DNA of 6,331 nucleotides from Cyanobacteria bacterium UBA11153 (GTDB lineage Bacteria > Cyanobacteriota > Cyanobacteriia > Cyanobacteriales > Coleofasciculaceae), in contig DOIX01000134.1 in the NCBI GenBank assembly GCA_003511885.1, forward strand, positions 11,216 through 17,546. Reading direction: 5' to 3'. The position numbers were made by a program, and so were the translations under genes. The notes under the pieces are model-generated. The model was given only the letters and a program-made list of their open reading frames with translations. It did not search any database and was not told where the DNA came from. This document shows positions 1 to 5,211 of the stretch, piece by piece. Numbering within the stretch: the first letter of the stretch is position 1; each line of letters starts with the position of its first letter.

Positions 1-60
1 AAAATCAAGGGTTTGAGGAATTGAGCATGTCTTAACCATCCGTAGGGTTGCTATAAAATG
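1..60. repeat. Left copy of a 60-bp imperfect direct repeat
   Basis: This copy matches positions 1468-1527 at 47 of 60 bases without gaps, counted by eye. The first 36 bases are nearly identical, and the CTATAA near the right end is shared. The less conserved middle keeps flanking complementary arms (TAACC and GGTTG here). The two copies lie on either side of the AAA ATPase gene. The repeat may extend to the left of the window, which I cannot see. Confidence 0.8.
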
Positions 61-84
61 GGACAGGGGATGCCCAAGTGGGGA
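60..84. repeat. 25-bp interspersed repeat, copy 1
   Basis: This segment begins GGGACAGGGGATGCC. It is the reverse complement of 5162-5186 with 23 of 25 positions matching, so the two copies are inverted and about 5.1 kb apart. Both lie in spacers. It is most likely a dispersed intergenic repeat; no function is visible. Confidence 0.7.
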
Positions 85-97
85 TGGGGAAACGAAA

Positions 98-132
98 AAT
101 AAGCAATAAGCAATAACCAATAAGCAATAAGC
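98..132. repeat. Heptamer tandem repeat (AATAAGC)x5
   Basis: There are five exact-phase 7-bp units: AATAAGC, AATAAGC, AATAACC, AATAAGC, AATAAGC. The tract ends 3 bp before the stop codon of the AAA ATPase gene on the minus strand. This is a short tandemly repeated repetitive (STRR) element of the type known from filamentous cyanobacteria. In a minus-strand transcript it would be the start of the 3' untranslated region. Confidence 0.9.
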
Positions 133-135
133 AAA

Positions 136-1377
136 CTAATGTAATTCTGAAGAAGTTGACTTATCTAAATCTTGGGTAGCGCTAATCATTTGTTTTGCCA
201 AAACCACCACTTCTTCCATCATTATCTTCTCCATTGCCCCCAACTCTATCGCTCCCATCCACCGTACCATTGAGGAAAGAAATAATTCTTTCAGATAGGC
301 GAAGGAAAAACCATCAGTGATTTGGGCAATGTGATGAATCCCCGCCTCAGATAAACCCATACCTTCATTGAGATAATGATTCCATAACTCAATATAGGCC
401 AATCTCTCAGCCATCGCTGGTAATTCAAAATGATATTTGCGATCGAAGCGACTAGGGCGATCTATAATAGCTGGATCTAAACGTTCTGGATGATTAGTCG
501 TAGCCAGAGTAACAATACCCACATTATCAGCAAAACCATCCAATTCATTCAAGAAAAAGGAACGATTTTCCTTATCCACAAGGGAATCAAGATCCTCTAA
601 TACTAGAATACAAGGCGCAGACTGTCGTGCCTTTGTGAAAGCTTTGCGAATATTGTCATTATCCGTTTCATACTGAGACTTAAAACTTTTGACATAGAGA
701 CAAGGTTGCTGCATTTTATTAATCAATGCCTTGACAGTATGGGTTTTGCCATTACCAGGGGAACCGATAAATAAGATACCTCGCTTCCAAGGTACGCCGT
801 AGTTTTGATATGTAGGGCGGGAAGCAAAGAAGTTTTCTAAGTCGTTTTGAATATCTTGTTTTAGAGTACCGTGCAAGATGAGGTTATCAAAAGTTGCACT
901 CTTAATCGCTTGAAAAAGATTGGGACTTTTTTGCCATCCCCCTTCTTCAAAAACTAGAACTTCATCGCGAATTGTCCCATTCCATTCACAGACAGACGTA
1001 AAGAAAGATTCGGCAATATTTTGAGTATCGGCGATAATCCAGTAATATTGAATGTTATGCCAACCTTCTTGCCAATTCATTAAGATAACTTTGATACTTT
1101 GTCCATTCCACGACACCTTTAACCAAGCATTTTGGGCTGTTTTATTAATTGTATTATCCATCCCATCCCAACTTGTTGAGAATTGGTTGTGAATTGACAT
1201 ATTTTGTTCAATACTGCATTTTTTTTCTCTGGCATAGCTTTCTACATCAAAAGCACAATCCCTGCCTTCGACTACTGCCTTATCTGGATATAATGCGGCT
1301 AATTTCTGACTGACGTAGTAGGGAATTGCATTGGATGGAAGGTTGAGTGCTTTTGTAATCAGTTTTCTGATTTTCAT
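136..1377 (-). CDS. BCS1-like AAA family ATPase
   Basis: This is a 413-residue protein with one AAA module in its C-terminal half. Walker A is GSPGNGKT (205-212). Walker B is ILVLEDLD (257-264), in which the acidic pair is Glu-Asp instead of the usual Asp-Glu; mitochondrial BCS1 carries the same order. Sensor 1 is TTN (293-295). Candidate arginine fingers lie in DRPSRFDR (306-313), and a sensor-2 region GFSFAYLKEL starts near 357. Residues 1-165 are an uncharacterised, soluble-looking region with many Trp and aromatic residues. No membrane segment is seen, unlike mitochondrial BCS1. The family couples ATP hydrolysis in ring oligomers to protein remodelling; the substrate cannot be told. The start is the ATG at 1377, with no clear Shine-Dalgarno. 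The gene stands alone between two copies of a 60-bp repeat. Confidence is high for AAA ATPase and lower for the BCS1 grouping. Confidence 0.9.
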   Translation of the reverse strand: MKIRKLITKALNLPSNAIPYYVSQKLAALYPDKAVVEGRDCAFDVESYAREKKCSIEQNMSIHNQFSTSWDGMDNTINKTAQNAWLKVSWNGQSIKVILMNWQEGWHNIQYYWIIADTQNIAESFFTSVCEWNGTIRDEVLVFEEGGWQKSPNLFQAIKSATFDNLILHGTLKQDIQNDLENFFASRPTYQNYGVPWKRGILFIGSPGNGKTHTVKALINKMQQPCLYVKSFKSQYETDNDNIRKAFTKARQSAPCILVLEDLDSLVDKENRSFFLNELDGFADNVGIVTLATTNHPERLDPAIIDRPSRFDRKYHFELPAMAERLAYIELWNHYLNEGMGLSEAGIHHIAQITDGFSFAYLKELFLSSMVRWMGAIELGAMEKIMMEEVVVLAKQMISATQDLDKSTSSELH

Positions 1378-1467
1378 TTTAATTTAGGGATTATGGTTGG
1401 CTGTTACAGTTTATATTTTAGCCTTACAAGTTATGGCTAGGAAGTAGGGGCTAGGGACTAGAAAAGA

Positions 1468-1527
1468 AAAATCAAGGAGTTGAGGAATTGAGAATGTCTT
1501 AACTGCCCTGGCGGTTACTATAACATA
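1468..1527. repeat. Right copy of the 60-bp imperfect direct repeat
   Basis: This is the same orientation as positions 1-60, with 47 of 60 matches. In this copy the central part forms a strong hairpin: TAACTGCC (1500-1507) pairs with GGCGGTTA (1510-1517) with one G-T pair and a two-base turn. The equivalent stem in the left copy is reduced to five pairs. A retained outer stem with a diverged interior would fit a mobile or structured repeat. Confidence 0.8.
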
Positions 1528-1536
1528 TTTTTTTTA

Positions 1537-1576
1537 ACGCAAAGGTACGCAAAGGTTATCGCCAAGGTGCGCAAAG
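1537..1576. repeat. CGCAAAGG short repeat cluster
   Basis: ACGCAAAGG occurs at 1537-1545 and 1547-1555. A diverged unit CGCCAAGG follows near 1560-1566, then GCGCAAAG at 1569-1576. This short A/G-rich repeat type is common between cyanobacterial genes. No coding potential is evident. Confidence 0.65.
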
Positions 1577-1604
1577 ACAATAGTAGTTTTGATTACCATT
1601 AAAT

Positions 1605-1620
1605 AACTGTCAACTGCTAT
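1605..1620. repeat. Copy of the ATAGCAGTT[G/A]ACAGTT element
   Basis: The reverse complement, ATAGCAGTTGACAGTT, matches 6298-6313 at 15 of 16 positions in the opposite orientation. The copy at the right edge continues into GTTGACA heptamers, so this is probably an edge of the same repeat family. Confidence 0.55.
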
Positions 1621-1631
1621 ACCACTAATCC

Positions 1632-1862
1632 CTAGTCTCCATTCCCGACAACAGTTGGGCGAGTTTCATCAATTATCTGTGATAGGATGCCAAAAAGTAA
1701 GTCAATATTTTCAATTAAATGTTCTTTAGGATTTAGATAAACATTAGTGCCCGTCAATTTCAGAAATTTCCAAATACTTCCGGTTGTTACCACGCCATAA
1801 ATAAAGGGAATATGATTGTTTTCTTGTTGGTTAGTTGAGAAAAATTCCCCATTTCCGATTAC
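1632..1862 (-). pseudogene. 3' remnant of a cyanobacterial hypothetical gene
   Basis: One minus-strand frame is open for about 76 codons, from just after an in-frame TAG at 1863-1865 to a TAG at 1632-1634. It has no ATG or GTG start. The product looks like real protein: IYGVVTTGSIWKFLKL followed by VYLNPKEHLIENIDLLFGIL. That resembles, from memory, the C-terminal end of a family of cyanobacterial hypothetical proteins of about 200 residues whose members end with a YG.VTTG..W.FLKL block. No part of an N-terminal half is found upstream, where the serine hydrolase gene ends at 1875. I read it as a 5'-deleted gene remnant. The family assignment is from pattern memory and its function is unknown. 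Confidence 0.6.
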
Positions 1863-1874
1863 CTATTCTCTATC

Positions 1875-3632
1875 TCACTCCAACGCTTGTGAAGTACTGG
1901 GCAAAGTATTTATATTTGCAGTTGGGCTAGTATGGGGTTGATTGAAAGATTGATAAACAGCGCGAGAAATTTGGCGGATTAATTCAGAGGCACTGGTATC
2001 ATTATGGGGACGTTTCACCATAATCGCAATGACATAACGCTTACCACTGGGCATGTCTACCAATCCAGCATCGCCAATCATAGAGCCAATATCACCAGTT
2101 TTATGAGCAACGATTGCACCAGGAGCTAATCCTTGAGGAATTAGGGAATTATTCACCGTTTGCTGCATAATGTTTAATAGGCGATCGCGCGATCGCAAAG
2201 AGAGCAATTCTCCCTCATTGACTCGAAACATCAAGGTGGCTAAGTCTTTGGGGTTGGTGGTATTTGTTCCTTCTAAGTCTGGCAAAGGATTATTGATGAC
2301 TGTTGTCCTCAATCCCCAGTCATGGAAGCGTTGATTCAGTGCTTTTGCACCGCCGAGTTTCTTGATAATCATATTGGTGGCGGTGTTGTCGCTAATCGCA
2401 ATCATCTTGGTGACTATTTCCAAGGCGGTGTAGTTGGTTCCTGGTTTCTGGTATTGTAGATTACCTGAACCTGATGCGATCGCGTCTGGCTCCATCGTTA
2501 GGGATTCATTTAAGCGAATTTTCCCGGCATCTACGTCTTGAAAGAAGGCGACGAGAATTGGGATTTTAATCGTGCTGGCGGCAGGAAAGCTGGCATTACT
2601 CTGAAAATCTAAGTAGTTACCTGTATCTAAATCTACTACTAAAACTCCTGGTTGTAATTTGGGGTTTTGGGCTGCTAATGCTTGAATTTTAGTGGTGAGG
2701 GCGGGAATTTCCTCCTTTTGGGGTAATATTTTCTCACGACTGGTTTTATCAGGACTTTCTTTGGCTGGATGTTCTATATTGCCATTCGCTTGAACGCTCA
2801 ATTTACTGGTAGGATCGATTATAGATAATAATGTCCCGGCGATCGCGCCAATCCCAATCCCTAAAATCAACAACCGTACCAGATACACTAATGGTGTAAA
2901 CTGGCGTTTTTTCCTACTGCGCACCCGAGGTTGGGCGGTTGGGAGTGGTTGGATTATCGGGGCTTTGGAGTGCGGTTTGCTCCTGATGAGATCGCGTTTT
3001 GCCGCTTTTTTAATGGGGATTGCTCCTGGTAATCCTACTGCCGCTCTTTGCTGGCGCTGAGGTTGTTTTCCCTCTTTTTTCTTCCTTTGAGTGCGAGGTT
3101 TGTTTGGCGGGGATTTTCTCACCAAGAGTCTTTTAATTGTTTTACCTATTTCCGCACTTTTTTCCTGTAATAATTGCGATATTTCTTTAAGTTTTGATAT
3201 CCCTGGGGTAATATCAATTTTTGATATTGTCGCCATCACCTTTTCACCCAGGTGTAATTCCCCCAACTGAGGTGGCTTTCGAGATATGGGGGCAGCTTGA
3301 TTCTGTCGGCTTTTGAGCCGTTTGCCAGGTACAGTTGAGGCAGGGCGCGATACTTTTTGATACTTTGATTCTGGGGTAGGAGGTGAAGTTAAAGGTATTG
3401 ATTGGCGATTTCTGGGTGGAGTTTGATGATTACTTGCTTCCGGGCTATTTCCTCCCGGATGATTCCGCTTTCCCCGTCGCAAGTTTAGTTGGGGTAGTGG
3501 AGAAGGTACAGGAATTTCTACCGCTTTAGGAGGATGTTTTCGGCGATAGCGACTTTCTCCCGCCGGGGATACCCGCCGTTTTTCTGGATCGGAATTTTCA
3601 GCTTTACGCCTGTTATTCATAGATGCTGTCAC
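1875..3632 (-). CDS. Membrane-anchored class A beta-lactamase-like serine hydrolase
   Basis: This is a 585-residue protein counted from the GTG at 3632, chosen because GGAGG lies 6 bases upstream; an ATG at 3620 (581 residues) is the alternative. Residues 1-244 are rich in Lys, Arg, Pro and Ser and probably disordered and cytoplasmic. A single membrane segment spans about 245-272, placing the catalytic domain (about 305-565) in the periplasm. Catalytic motifs are S353-T-I-K356 (SxxK), S414-D-N416 (SDN) and K511-T-G513 (KTG). The usual omega-loop Glu166 with its ExxxN pattern is not recognisable; a shorter loop with PDLEGTNTT (451-459) stands there. Class A enzymes need that Glu for deacylation, so hydrolysis of beta-lactams may be slow or absent. 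A cell-wall peptidase, esterase or penicillin-binding role is equally possible. Typical class A enzymes are about 290 residues, so the N-terminal extension doubles the size. Confidence 0.85.
   Translation of the reverse strand: MTASMNNRRKAENSDPEKRRVSPAGESRYRRKHPPKAVEIPVPSPLPQLNLRRGKRNHPGGNSPEASNHQTPPRNRQSIPLTSPPTPESKYQKVSRPASTVPGKRLKSRQNQAAPISRKPPQLGELHLGEKVMATISKIDITPGISKLKEISQLLQEKSAEIGKTIKRLLVRKSPPNKPRTQRKKKEGKQPQRQQRAAVGLPGAIPIKKAAKRDLIRSKPHSKAPIIQPLPTAQPRVRSRKKRQFTPLVYLVRLLILGIGIGAIAGTLLSIIDPTSKLSVQANGNIEHPAKESPDKTSREKILPQKEEIPALTTKIQALAAQNPKLQPGVLVVDLDTGNYLDFQSNASFPAASTIKIPILVAFFQDVDAGKIRLNESLTMEPDAIASGSGNLQYQKPGTNYTALEIVTKMIAISDNTATNMIIKKLGGAKALNQRFHDWGLRTTVINNPLPDLEGTNTTNPKDLATLMFRVNEGELLSLRSRDRLLNIMQQTVNNSLIPQGLAPGAIVAHKTGDIGSMIGDAGLVDMPSGKRYVIAIMVKRPHNDTSASELIRQISRAVYQSFNQPHTSPTANINTLPSTSQALE
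2181..2196. repeat. Tandem HIP1 octamers
   Basis: Two GCGATCGC palindromes stand directly side by side inside the serine hydrolase gene. Further single copies are at 2476-2483, 2839-2846, 4564-4571, 4674-4681 and 6102-6109. HIP1 over-representation is a hallmark of many cyanobacterial genomes and supports the taxonomic placement. No copy occurs in the left 2.1 kb, which holds the AAA ATPase. Confidence 0.95.
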
Positions 3633-3638
3633 CGGAAA

Positions 3639-3643
3639 CCTCC
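3639..3643 (-). promoter_or_regulatory. Ribosome binding site deciding the hydrolase start
   Basis: GGAGG on the minus strand is followed after six bases by the in-frame GTG at 3630-3632. The longer frame would begin with a TTG at 3648-3650, upstream of this site. The downstream ATG at 3618-3620 is 18 bases away, so GTG is favoured. Confidence 0.7.
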
Positions 3644-3911
3644 AACACAACTAAAAATGGGCAGAATGGCGAGTTTCTTTTGATTTTTGACTTTTAGGCT
3701 GGAGCAAGCTGGTTGATTTGATAAGGCTTGTTGATAACACTGAGAAATTGTCGCAGCGACTAGTGTAGCGCGGCAGAAGTTTCTCACCAGTTTCATTGAT
3801 ACTGGTTTTTTCTCCCCTGCCCCCTGCCCCTTGCTCCCCTGCGAGCCTGCTCCCCTGCTCACAACTGATGGGTTATTTCTGCCCACCTGCACCAGCCCCA
3901 TTCCTTACTCC
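3644..3911. other. Repeat-rich spacer between trmJ-like gene and hydrolase
   Basis: This spacer holds three heptamer-phased tracts. TTTTGAT/TTTTGAC/TTTTAGG lies at 3678-3698. A C-rich tract at about 3812-3860 reads on the minus strand as GGGGAGC, AAGGGGC and AGGGGGC units. A G-rich tract runs across the trmJ stop. A palindrome with a T run sits at 3786-3811. A minus-strand frame of 90 codons (3629-3901) crosses all of this, but its composition follows the repeats and it is not called as a gene. Confidence 0.6.
3786..3811 (+). terminator. Possible plus-strand intrinsic terminator, orphan
   Basis: ACCAGT (3786-3791) and ACTGGT (3801-3806) form a perfect 6-bp stem. The interior TCA and TGA could extend it, and a run of seven T follows at 3805-3811. 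Read on the plus strand this has terminator form, but both neighbouring genes are on the minus strand. It may stop antisense transcription, or it may be a chance palindrome next to a repeat. Confidence 0.35.
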
Positions 3912-3920
3912 CTACTTCCC
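3890..3920. repeat. Heptamer tract that supplies the trmJ-like stop codon
   Basis: On the minus strand the 7-bp phased units are GGGAAGT, AGGGAGT, AAGGAAT, GGGGCTG. The TAG stop (3912-3914) and the codons for the last Gly-Lys lie within the first units. The extreme C-terminus of the methyltransferase is therefore encoded by repeat sequence. Confidence 0.6.
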
Positions 3921-4802
3921 ATCAATAAGACTCCTTGGCAAAAATTGTAACGCCCATTCCGTCTGACGGAGAATACCTCTGAGCATTTTTACTTCTTCTG
4001 GGGTTGGGGTTGCTCGGTGCAGTATCCGTCTCAACTTTTCGATTCGGGAGTTGGCTGTATGGGGATAAAGATAACCTATCTTCAACAATACAGCTTCTAG
4101 GTGCTGGACGTAAGCTTCCAGAACATCTAAAGATGCTGTCTCGCTGGTGGGGGAAATAGGGAATGAGGAATGGGGAATAGGGAGTGGGGGTAAAGTGTTT
4201 TCAGTTGTAGGTGCTGTTAAGGAGGGTAAAGGCTGTTGATTGCCAATCGCAGCTTCCTCTAAACTTCCCTCTGTTTCTCGTCTTCCCTCTGGCCTCTCTC
4301 CGATCCCATCTTCCTTACTCATCGTAAACTGATATAGTTCATAACAGCAAATGGCAACTGCTTGTGCCAGGTTTAAGGAAGGATATTTTGGATTGGCGGG
4401 AATACTAATAAATCTTTGGGCGTAATTTAATTCTATATTATTTAAGCCTCTATCTTCGGGACCGAATATTAAGGCTGATGTTACTCCTTCTTCTAGTAAC
4501 CAGGGTATTCCGATTCTGGGGGGATCTTGTTTAATCGGGATATCTCGTTTGCGGGATGTTGTCGCGATCGCTCTTTGACATCCGACTAAGGCTTCTGGCA
4601 GTGTGGCAGCTTCTTTTGCTGATTCTAGCACGTCCCCTCCATGGACTGCCATCAGTTGTGCTGCTTCGGATTTGCGATCGCACTTGGGATTCACTAACCA
4701 TAGCTCCTCTAATCCCATATTTTTCATCACCCGGGCTACCGAACCCACATTTAATGGTCCAGCAGGTTCTACCAATATAATGCGTACCCGATTTAATTTC
4801 AT
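3912..4802 (-). CDS. trmJ: TrmJ-like tRNA/rRNA 2'-O-methyltransferase (SPOUT)
   Basis: This is a 296-residue SpoU/TrmH-superfamily enzyme. It carries the three signature motifs: NVGSVARVMKNMG (18-30, motif 1 with N18 and R24), LIFGPEDRGL (111-120, motif 2) and PSLNLAQAVAI (141-151, motif 3). Motifs 2 and 3 form the trefoil knot that binds S-adenosylmethionine. The order and wording closely follow TrmJ, which 2'-O-methylates nucleotide 32 in the anticodon loop of certain tRNAs, so this is the best guess; another TrmH-type substrate is possible. The C-terminal helical part (about 225-292) probably serves dimerisation or RNA binding. Residues about 167-221 are a low-complexity linker rich in Pro, Ser, Glu and Thr, partly encoded by a heptamer repeat. 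It explains the length above the roughly 245 residues of E. coli TrmJ. The start is ATG at 4802; AAGGA lies rather far upstream (about 14 bases). Confidence 0.9.
   Translation of the reverse strand: MKLNRVRIILVEPAGPLNVGSVARVMKNMGLEELWLVNPKCDRKSEAAQLMAVHGGDVLESAKEAATLPEALVGCQRAIATTSRKRDIPIKQDPPRIGIPWLLEEGVTSALIFGPEDRGLNNIELNYAQRFISIPANPKYPSLNLAQAVAICCYELYQFTMSKEDGIGERPEGRRETEGSLEEAAIGNQQPLPSLTAPTTENTLPPLPIPHSSFPISPTSETASLDVLEAYVQHLEAVLLKIGYLYPHTANSRIEKLRRILHRATPTPEEVKMLRGILRQTEWALQFLPRSLIDGK
4151..4192. repeat. Heptamer repeat inside the methyltransferase gene
   Basis: Six units on the plus strand, in exact 7-bp phase: GGGAAAT, AGGGAAT, GAGGAAT, GGGGAAT, AGGGAGT, GGGGGTA. This is the same kind of repeat as the intergenic tracts, but here it lies within the reading frame. 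It encodes the Pro/Ser/Ile-rich part of the linker between the SPOUT domain and the C-terminal helices. Confidence 0.8.
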
Positions 4803-4858
4803 TCTTTATTGGTTGTTCCTTGTTGAATGTCACCGTCGTCATTAGGATACGCTAGGTT

Positions 4859-4882
4859 TTAACCTGTCGATTGGCGTTTCAT
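4859..4882 (-). CDS. Putative seven-codon leader ORF upstream of trmJ
   Basis: On the minus strand, ATG at 4882-4880 opens a frame encoding MKRQSTG, ending in TAA at 4859. AAGGAGG (4890-4896), the full anti-Shine-Dalgarno complement, lies seven bases before it and is a far better ribosome site than that of trmJ. The stop is 56 bases before the trmJ start. It could be a leader peptide whose translation couples to or gates trmJ, the stump of a lost gene, or chance. Nothing in the peptide suggests a function. Confidence 0.35.
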   Translation of the reverse strand: MKRQSTG

Positions 4883-4910
4883 AAAAACTCCTCCTTGGAA
4901 ACCCTTGCAC

Positions 4911-5001
4911 TTCAGCCAGGGGACGAGCAACCCTGGAGTCTGGCTGAAAATACCCCCTCCTCTGATGATTGTCCCCCTGAAACCCCATTTTTCTCGTCCC
5001 C
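4911..5001 (-). promoter_or_regulatory. Candidate structured RNA with A-B-A'-B' pairing
   Basis: Read on the minus strand: A is GGGGACGAG (5001-4993), B is TTCAGCCAG (4948-4940), A' is CTCGTCCCC (4927-4919) and B' is CTGGCTGAA (4919-4911). Both 9-bp pairings are perfect. The order makes them either a pseudoknot or two alternative folds sharing base 4919. A third pairing, CCAGGG with CCCTGG (4931-4936 and 4916-4921), competes with B'. The loop between B and A' contains ACTCC, complementary to GGAGT in the downstream Shine-Dalgarno region. I recognise no known riboswitch consensus. The same pairs exist on the plus strand, where A' would be followed by a T-rich stretch, so a small RNA in that direction is also possible. 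Confidence 0.5.
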
Positions 5002-5036
5002 TACTTTCTTTTTTGACTTTTTTAGTGTATTATGTA

Positions 5037-5085
5037 ATAATGGAAATATTTGCATTTTTGAAAAATTGGTACAGATTTCCATTAT
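5037..5085. repeat. 11-bp inverted repeat with nested palindrome
   Basis: ATAATGGAAAT (5037-5047) and ATTTCCATTAT (5075-5085) are perfect reverse complements, separated by 27 bases. Centred between them is a second palindrome, ATTTTTGAAAAAT (5054-5066). The arms are AT-rich, and no T run directly follows in either direction, so it does not look like a terminator. It may be an operator for a dimeric regulator or a small non-autonomous repeat. Confidence 0.6.
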
Positions 5086-5161
5086 CTAATTTTAACAAAA
5101 AAAAATCTACAGCGCAATCCCCAAAAGCCTCTTTTATTTTTTCGGTTCTCAACCAACCCTC

Positions 5162-5186
5162 TCCCCACCTTGGCATCCCCTGTCCC
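5162..5186. repeat. 25-bp interspersed repeat, copy 2 (inverted)
   Basis: This is the reverse complement of 60-84 with 23 of 25 matches. It sits about 25 bp upstream of the -35 box of the asparaginase promoter. Confidence 0.7.
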
Positions 5187-5211
5187 AATCCCCACTTTAT
5201 ATTTTTTTAAC

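Larger units (their letters stand above)
1378..1631. other. Repeat-filled spacer upstream of the AAA ATPase
   Basis: No gene is visible here. From left to right the spacer has an AT-rich segment that probably contains the ATPase promoter (no convincing -35/-10 pair), a GGGGCTAGGGACTAG-type motif, the right copy of the 60-bp repeat, a T8 tract, a CGCAAAGG repeat cluster, and a copy of the ATAGCAGTT element. It looks like an accretion of several dispersed cyanobacterial intergenic repeats. Confidence 0.6.

Noticed and set aside
1500..1530. Hairpin 1500-1517 followed by T8 as a plus-strand terminator
   Set aside because: The T run starts about 10 bases after the stem and there is no plus-strand gene upstream. 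The hairpin belongs to the 60-bp repeat.
3629..3901. 90-codon minus-strand frame between the hydrolase and trmJ
   Set aside because: It overlaps the hydrolase start, runs through three heptamer repeat tracts and a palindrome, and its composition follows those repeats. No family resemblance was noticed.
4531..4842. 103-codon minus-strand frame over the trmJ start
   Set aside because: It is an alternate frame of the well-supported methyltransferase gene, whose three motifs lie in the other frame.
4880..5001. Known riboswitch classes (cobalamin, TPP, c-di-GMP, glutamine, fluoride, SAH)
   Set aside because: None of the consensus boxes I remember for these classes is present, so no name was given.
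4871..5210. Plus-strand frames of 72 and 101 codons in the divergent spacer
   Set aside because: They mutually overlap, have F/S/P-rich low-complexity products without any recognisable domain, and the inverted repeats explain the sequence better.
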